In this document: positions 60,357-64,000 of the stretch, one piece after another | How positions within the stretch are numbered: position 1 is the stretch's first letter | Layout: the number at the start of each line of letters is the position of its first letter | DNA from: Agrostemma githago | Lineage: Eukaryota > Streptophyta > Magnoliopsida > Caryophyllales > Caryophyllaceae | Reading direction: 5' to 3' | Assembly: GCA_958450325.1 (NCBI GenBank) | Contig: OY288250.1 | Span: forward strand, 40,398,683-40,462,682 | DNA length: 64,000 nt | Notes under the pieces: generated by a model | Seen by the model: only the letters and a program-made list of their open reading frames with translations | Database searches by the model: none | Told to the model about the DNA's origin: nothing | Made by a program: the position numbers and the translations under genes

Positions 60357-61239
60357 TTTGGTCTCGAGGTATGTGATAGTGGGTCAGAACAGACTGACTT
60401 AGTAGCTCCGAATACCGGCGTGACGAAGTAGTTGGTCAGCCGTGGTCTATAAGGGCTTAAGTAGGTACCCTTAATGATATTGTAGGCATTTTTTTTATGC
60501 CTTCTCGGACAACGTTGCCCGAGGTCAGAGCGTACACTAAGCCGAAGTGTGAGTCTTCGTTGTTCAGGACCTCAATAATCTTCCCAGCTGGAAGATATGG
60601 CCTTGAGGTTGTTCCCGGAAAATACCCCAAATTATGTAGCATCATGTCCATGCTAGTGGTGAAATAAGGCCTTAAGAGGTATTCCTCCTCGATTATTCCC
60701 ACAAAATCGAACCCTCAAAGGTCCATGCGGCTCGTGGCATTGCAGCTAGCCACGGTCATGGGGGTTGCCTCTAAAGTAATAACATTATCTTGCAGGGGCA
60801 ACTTGATTTTTTGATGGAGGGTGGAAGATACCGCCTTGACAGTGTGGATCCATGGCTTCCCGAGGACTAGGTTGAAAGAAGAGGTGACAACAATCACCTG
60901 GAATTCCGGCTCCTTTTAAACTGGGCCCGTTATGATTGTCAGTTTAATGGCCCCAGCTACCGACTTTGGGCTCCAATCAAAATCATGGATGGTTTGAGCA
61001 GTCGGGATGTAGTCAGCCTCGGTAATGCCGAGGGCTTTGGCGGTCCTTCGAGGAAGGATGTTCACAGCAGACCCATCGTCAGTTAGGGTCATCGGAAGAT
61101 ATTTCCCCCGGCATATCACCGTGATGTACAGGGCCAAGTTGTGGGAGACCCCGAACGGTGGTAGATCAGACTCAGAGAAGGTAATGAGCGGACCTTCTTC
61201 CTTGAAATTGCCCTTTAAATAGTTGCATTCCCGTGCCAA
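60357..61239 (-). pseudogene. Unit 56, 883 bp monomer with T-run expansion
   Basis: Protease part 60916-61239 (LTDDGSA, private LPRRTAK), TAA after ITGPV; CCC-form part 60715-60897, RMDL stop. Downstream frame 60457-60702 is cut by the T run. Matches unit 52 at +3523 bp. Confidence 0.84.
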
Positions 61240-61698
61240 TTTGGTCTCGGGGTATGTGATAGTGGGTCAGAACAGACTGACTTAATAGCTCCGAATACCG
61301 GCGTGACGAAGTAGTTGGTCAGCCGTGGTCTATAAGGGCTTAAGTAGGTACCCTTAATGATATTGTAGGCCTTTTCTATTCCTTCTCGGACAACGTTGCC
61401 CGAGGTCAGAGCGTACACTAAGCGGAAGTGTGAGTCTTCGTTGTTCAGGACCTCAATAATCTTCCCAGCTGGAAGATATGGCCTTGAGGTAGTTCCCGGA
61501 AAATACCCCAAATTCTGTAGCATCATGTCGATGCTAGTGGTGAAATAAGGCCTTAAGAGGTATTCCTCCTCGATCATTCCCACAAAATCGAACCCTCGAA
61601 GGTCCGTGCGGCTCGTGGCGTTGCAGCTAGCCACGGTCATGGGGGTTGCCTCTAAAGTAATAACATTATCTTGCATGGGCAATTTGATTTTTTGATGG

Positions 61699-61701
61699 AG
61701 G
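61699..61701. repeat. Target-site duplication AGG, left of CACTA element
   Basis: Three bases before CACTACTAC. The original site is GATGGAGGGTGG, the CCC-form of the C run on the coding strand. Confidence 0.9.
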
Positions 61702-61714
61702 CACTACTACAAAA
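61702..61714. repeat. CACTA terminal inverted repeat, left
   Basis: CACTACTACAAAA, 13 bp, matching the reverse complement of the right end exactly. Confidence 0.93.
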
Positions 61715-61760
61715 TATGGAATAAGAAACACCAAATAGAAAACGCACTACTTGGATAACC

Positions 61761-61890
61761 GTTATCTAAAATAATAGAAAACGCACCTTGCAAATAAGTG
61801 TTATCTAAACGATTAATAGATGACACTTATGGATGCAAGTGTTATCTAAAAGATAAATAGATAACACTTATAGGTGAAGTGTTATCTAAT
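61761..61890. repeat. Left subterminal repeats of the CACTA element
   Basis: Several direct and inverted copies of a GTGTTATCTAA-like motif (about 61761, 61798, 61841 and 61881, with inverted copies near 61828 and 61858). In CACTA elements such subterminal motifs are where transposase binds. Confidence 0.75.
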
Positions 61891-63481
61891 GTAAAAGACA
61901 AACTAAAAAAATTAAAAACATAAAATATGGGGAGTCATACGGAGTGAAGATTATAAACCCTTGGGATGTTTCTCAGTCATCTTCACTTCATCAAAACCCT
62001 TCAAACGCCATTGCAAAACTCTACAATAACATCGATAATCGATCATCACTAACACTACTAATACTGATTTCGATTTTCGCCCAAAATTAATCCTCCATCA
62101 AAACCCTTAATCTCAAATTTGCAAACCCTAATATAATCACTCAAATGGACATGAACATTGTTTACTGAGAGAGAACTGTATAAAATTCGACAAATCTGCG
62201 AGCTTGATGTCGAGAAATTGTAGATCGAGGAAAACGAAGGTCTACTCGATGATTCTCTTTGTAATCAATCAATCCCTCTATTCCTTTTCATTTACTGCTA
62301 ATAATTCATCCCCAAAATTTTAATTCGACATAATTTTAATGTGTTTTTGTGTGCTGTTTCAAGTATCAGTTCCTTTTGACTCAATTCATTATAGTTCTCT
62401 TCAATTGGTATGTTTTGATTTCCGTTCACTTAGCTTGTTTGTTTTCGATTTCATTATGAGTAAACCCTAATTTCAATTTGGGGTTGTGTACTTTGTTTTC
62501 AACTTTTCATGAACTGAATGTGAATAATATTACTGCTTTCATATAAAACTACAACTCATAATGAACTACAACTTATATATGTAATTGTACCTTACAGTTA
62601 AGGCTATTGTTGATCCCCATCGTGCTTGCTCGAAATTTATGGTGTTTGTAAGGCAAGGAGTAAAGGATCTTTGTGTATCAAATTAGTTAAAGATGGTGTG
62701 TCGTTCAGACATGGCTCAAAGGTTCGTTTCCTTTGTTAATTGATGAATTACTTCAGCACTTTTTTTTTCCATGTTAATTAATTAGTAGTAGTGTGCTCTA
62801 TAAAAAATAAGTTGACATGTATATATCACACATTTAAATTTTAGGTATTCATACATCTAAGTAAGCTCTAGTGTTACTTTGTACGGAGTATTTGTTTTTG
62901 GACGATGTCTCCCTTCACTAATGATTGTGGCCTAAGGTAGAGCAAAATGATTTAAACTCTTCTAATTGCTAATAGTTTGATACATATGTTCAGAATCTGT
63001 GAGGTATATGGTGAGGATCTTGCGGCTAAGTCATGGAAATTCATGATTTTCTTTTGTTATAAAGTTAGACTTCATAATTTTTAGACACTCTGCTTGAATA
63101 TTGATAGTTTATAATGCCTAATATACTTCATTTTACATTTGAATGACTGACTGAATATATGTTATCCTCCTTGGATTGTGTAGGTGCTGGAAGATGCTTA
63201 GTCTCAAGTTGGTGAAGCATTTGGTTTTGTAATTGCTCATTTCAATTGGAGCTAATGGGGTAGTGTTTTTTAAGTTAGCTTTGTATTATCGATTCATCGG
63301 TAAACGAATTACTTGGAGAGAGTATTTTCCAATATGTAGTATGTAGTGTGGGTAGGATGATAAACGATATTTAGTATGTTGTAATTCTGAATTTAGAAGT
63401 AATAAAAATATGATTATTATATTTCAATATTGTGGCTTATATATATAATTCTTTTTTTTAAAAAAATATATAAATAGATAT

Positions 63482-63715
63482 AGAGAACGCCTTAATGGTA
63501 TAACTATTCTCTATTCTTATGGAATAGAGAACGCCTCTATGACATAACTGTTCTCTCTTCATAGGGAATAGAAAACAGGTTCCAAGTACAACTCTTCTTT
63601 ATAATTATCAATACAAAACGTCTCTTCCAATCGTTCTCTAAGATTTATAGAACACTGCGCTAGATAACGCACCAAAGGTGTTCTCTAAAGCATATTTTAA
63701 CTGTTCTCTAAGCAT
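63482..63715. repeat. Right subterminal repeats of the CACTA element
   Basis: Repeated AGAGAACGCC and its inverse (ACTGTTCTCTAA) in both orientations. The motif is GTTCTCT here but GTTATCT at the left end, so the two ends carry related but distinct motif versions. Confidence 0.72.
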
Positions 63716-63717
63716 GT

Positions 63718-63730
63718 TTTTGTAGTAGTG
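63718..63730. repeat. CACTA terminal inverted repeat, right
   Basis: TTTTGTAGTAGTG, the exact inverse of the left terminus. Confidence 0.93.
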
Positions 63731-63733
63731 AGG
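63731..63733. repeat. Target-site duplication AGG, right of CACTA element
   Basis: Three bases after GTAGTAGTG, continuing as GTGGAAGAT of the array. Confidence 0.9.
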
Positions 63734-64000
63734 GTGGAAGATACCGCCTTGACAGTGTGGATCCATGGCCTCCCGAGGAGTAGGTTGAAAGAAGAGGTGA
63801 CAACAATCACCTGGAATTCCAGTTCCATTTCAACTGGGCCCGTTATGATTGTCAGTTTAATGGCCCAACTACCGACTTTGGGCTCCAATCAAAAGAATGG
63901 ATGGTTTGAGCAGTCGGGATGAAGTCAGCCTCGGTAATGTCGTGGGCTTTGGCGGTCCTTAGAGGAAGGACGTTCACAGAAGACCCATCGTAAATTAGAG
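63731..64000 (-). repeat. Gag-pro satellite array, block V (rest of unit 57)
   Basis: The array resumes directly after the CACTA element and runs off the window. It covers the LLGRPW region back to the active-site region of unit 57. It is more diverged than its neighbours, with several private substitutions, including loss of the first active-site aspartate codon. Confidence 0.88.

Larger units (their letters stand above)
47037..61701 (-). repeat. Gag-pro satellite array, block IV (units 40-57 left part)
   Basis: Simple units of 879-883 bp. Units 42-47 are three near-identical dimers (period 1759 bp). Units 48-56 show nested duplications at offsets of 1763, 3523 and 5286 bp. Units 50, 52 and 56 share an expanded T run that adds two bases. 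The block ends at the AGG target of a CACTA element. Confidence 0.93.
61702..63730 (+). mobile_element. Non-autonomous CACTA (En/Spm-type) DNA transposon
   Basis: 2029 bp with inverted ends CACTACTACAAAA, a 3-bp AGG target duplication and short subterminal repeats at both ends, the standard architecture of the CACTA superfamily. No transposase frame is visible. The interior (about 61915-63470) is AT-rich, with a leader-like stretch (ACCCTAAT, TCATCAAAACCC) and some exon-like pieces near 62600-62720, but no frame of useful length and no product that I recognise. Strand is nominal. Movement would need a transposase supplied elsewhere. Confidence 0.93.
61240..64000 (-). pseudogene. Unit 57 (partial), split by CACTA element
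   Basis: The downstream frame 61215-61682 is readable up to the CACTA insertion. On the far side, 63697-63888 joins protease C-terminal codons to CACTA sequence and is a chimera. In the active site the codon for the first Asp is TAC, giving IYDGSS, so the catalytic residue is lost. It continues past the window. Confidence 0.82.

Noticed and set aside
239..61222. Recurrent plus-strand open frames of 60-73 codons (starting MPRALAVL, MGSNQKNG or MHGQLDF)
   Set aside because: They lie opposite the protease codons in every unit and vary with them. They are shadows of the repeat, with no family resemblance or start context of their own.
63697..63888. A 63-codon frame across the CACTA end
   Set aside because: Chimera of array protease codons and transposon terminus.
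1..64000. A functional family of tandem protease genes
   Set aside because: No unit has an undamaged frame with a proper ATG at the protease, all known stops are shared by descent, and no introns, promoters or poly(A) signals recur per unit.
1..64000. CRISPR-like array
   Set aside because: Repeats are 880 bp with no short repeat/unique spacer alternation, and the sequence is of plant type.

Overview
The window is plant (eudicot) nuclear DNA made almost entirely of one tandem repeat family, broken up by four transposon insertions. I see no intact cellular gene, no RNA gene and nothing prokaryotic. The plant assignment rests on a Ty3/gypsy-type gag-pro sequence, long plant-style LTRs and a CACTA element with the plant CACTACTACAAAA terminus. 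A 'tacggagta'-like motif near 62880 is often seen in Amaranthaceae, but that is only a weak hint of Caryophyllales.

The repeat: about 57 units, all head-to-tail with the coding sense on the minus strand, fill 1-11497, 15412-24085, 25631-45470, 47037-61701 and 63731-64000 and run off both window edges. The basic unit is 880 bp. It encodes a fragment of a Ty3/gypsy polyprotein: the linker before the protease, a retropepsin domain with an Asp-Asp-Gly-Ser active site and a later LLGRPW motif, then a stretch resembling a degenerate G-patch (LGYFPG ... FGLGY). Reverse transcriptase, RNase H, integrase and full gag are absent. Every unit I followed carries at least one disabling change: a TAA after ITGPV, a one-base C deletion, a CGA to TGA stop, or another indel. 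The array is therefore a satellite-like repeat derived from coding sequence, not a working gene cluster.

Layout: 1-11497 is a higher-order repeat of 2247 bp (an 880 bp unit plus a 1367 bp fused dimer that lost 394 bp). A 3914 bp solo LTR (11498-15411, duplicated target TTCGT) splits unit 11. 15412-24085 continues with fused dimers. A 1545 bp solo LTR (24086-25630, target GATGT) splits unit 18. From 25631 to 45470 most units are simple 879-880 bp monomers, with alternating subtypes and a duplicated three-unit block. At 45471-47036 the same solo LTR recurs at the same position in the unit with the same target duplication, so a segment including the LTR was copied about 21.4 kb away inside the array. 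47037-61701 holds more dimers and a nested 1763/3523/5286 bp duplication series. A 2029 bp non-autonomous CACTA element (61702-63730, target AGG) splits the last unit.

How it works together: nothing indicates cooperating genes. The picture is repeated unequal exchange or conversion of a retrotransposon-derived monomer, with later insertions acting as markers. The promoter-like part of the 1.5 kb LTRs points into the array on the coding strand, while the 3.9 kb LTR appears to face the other way, so block 15412-24085 may be read from both sides. That is inference only.
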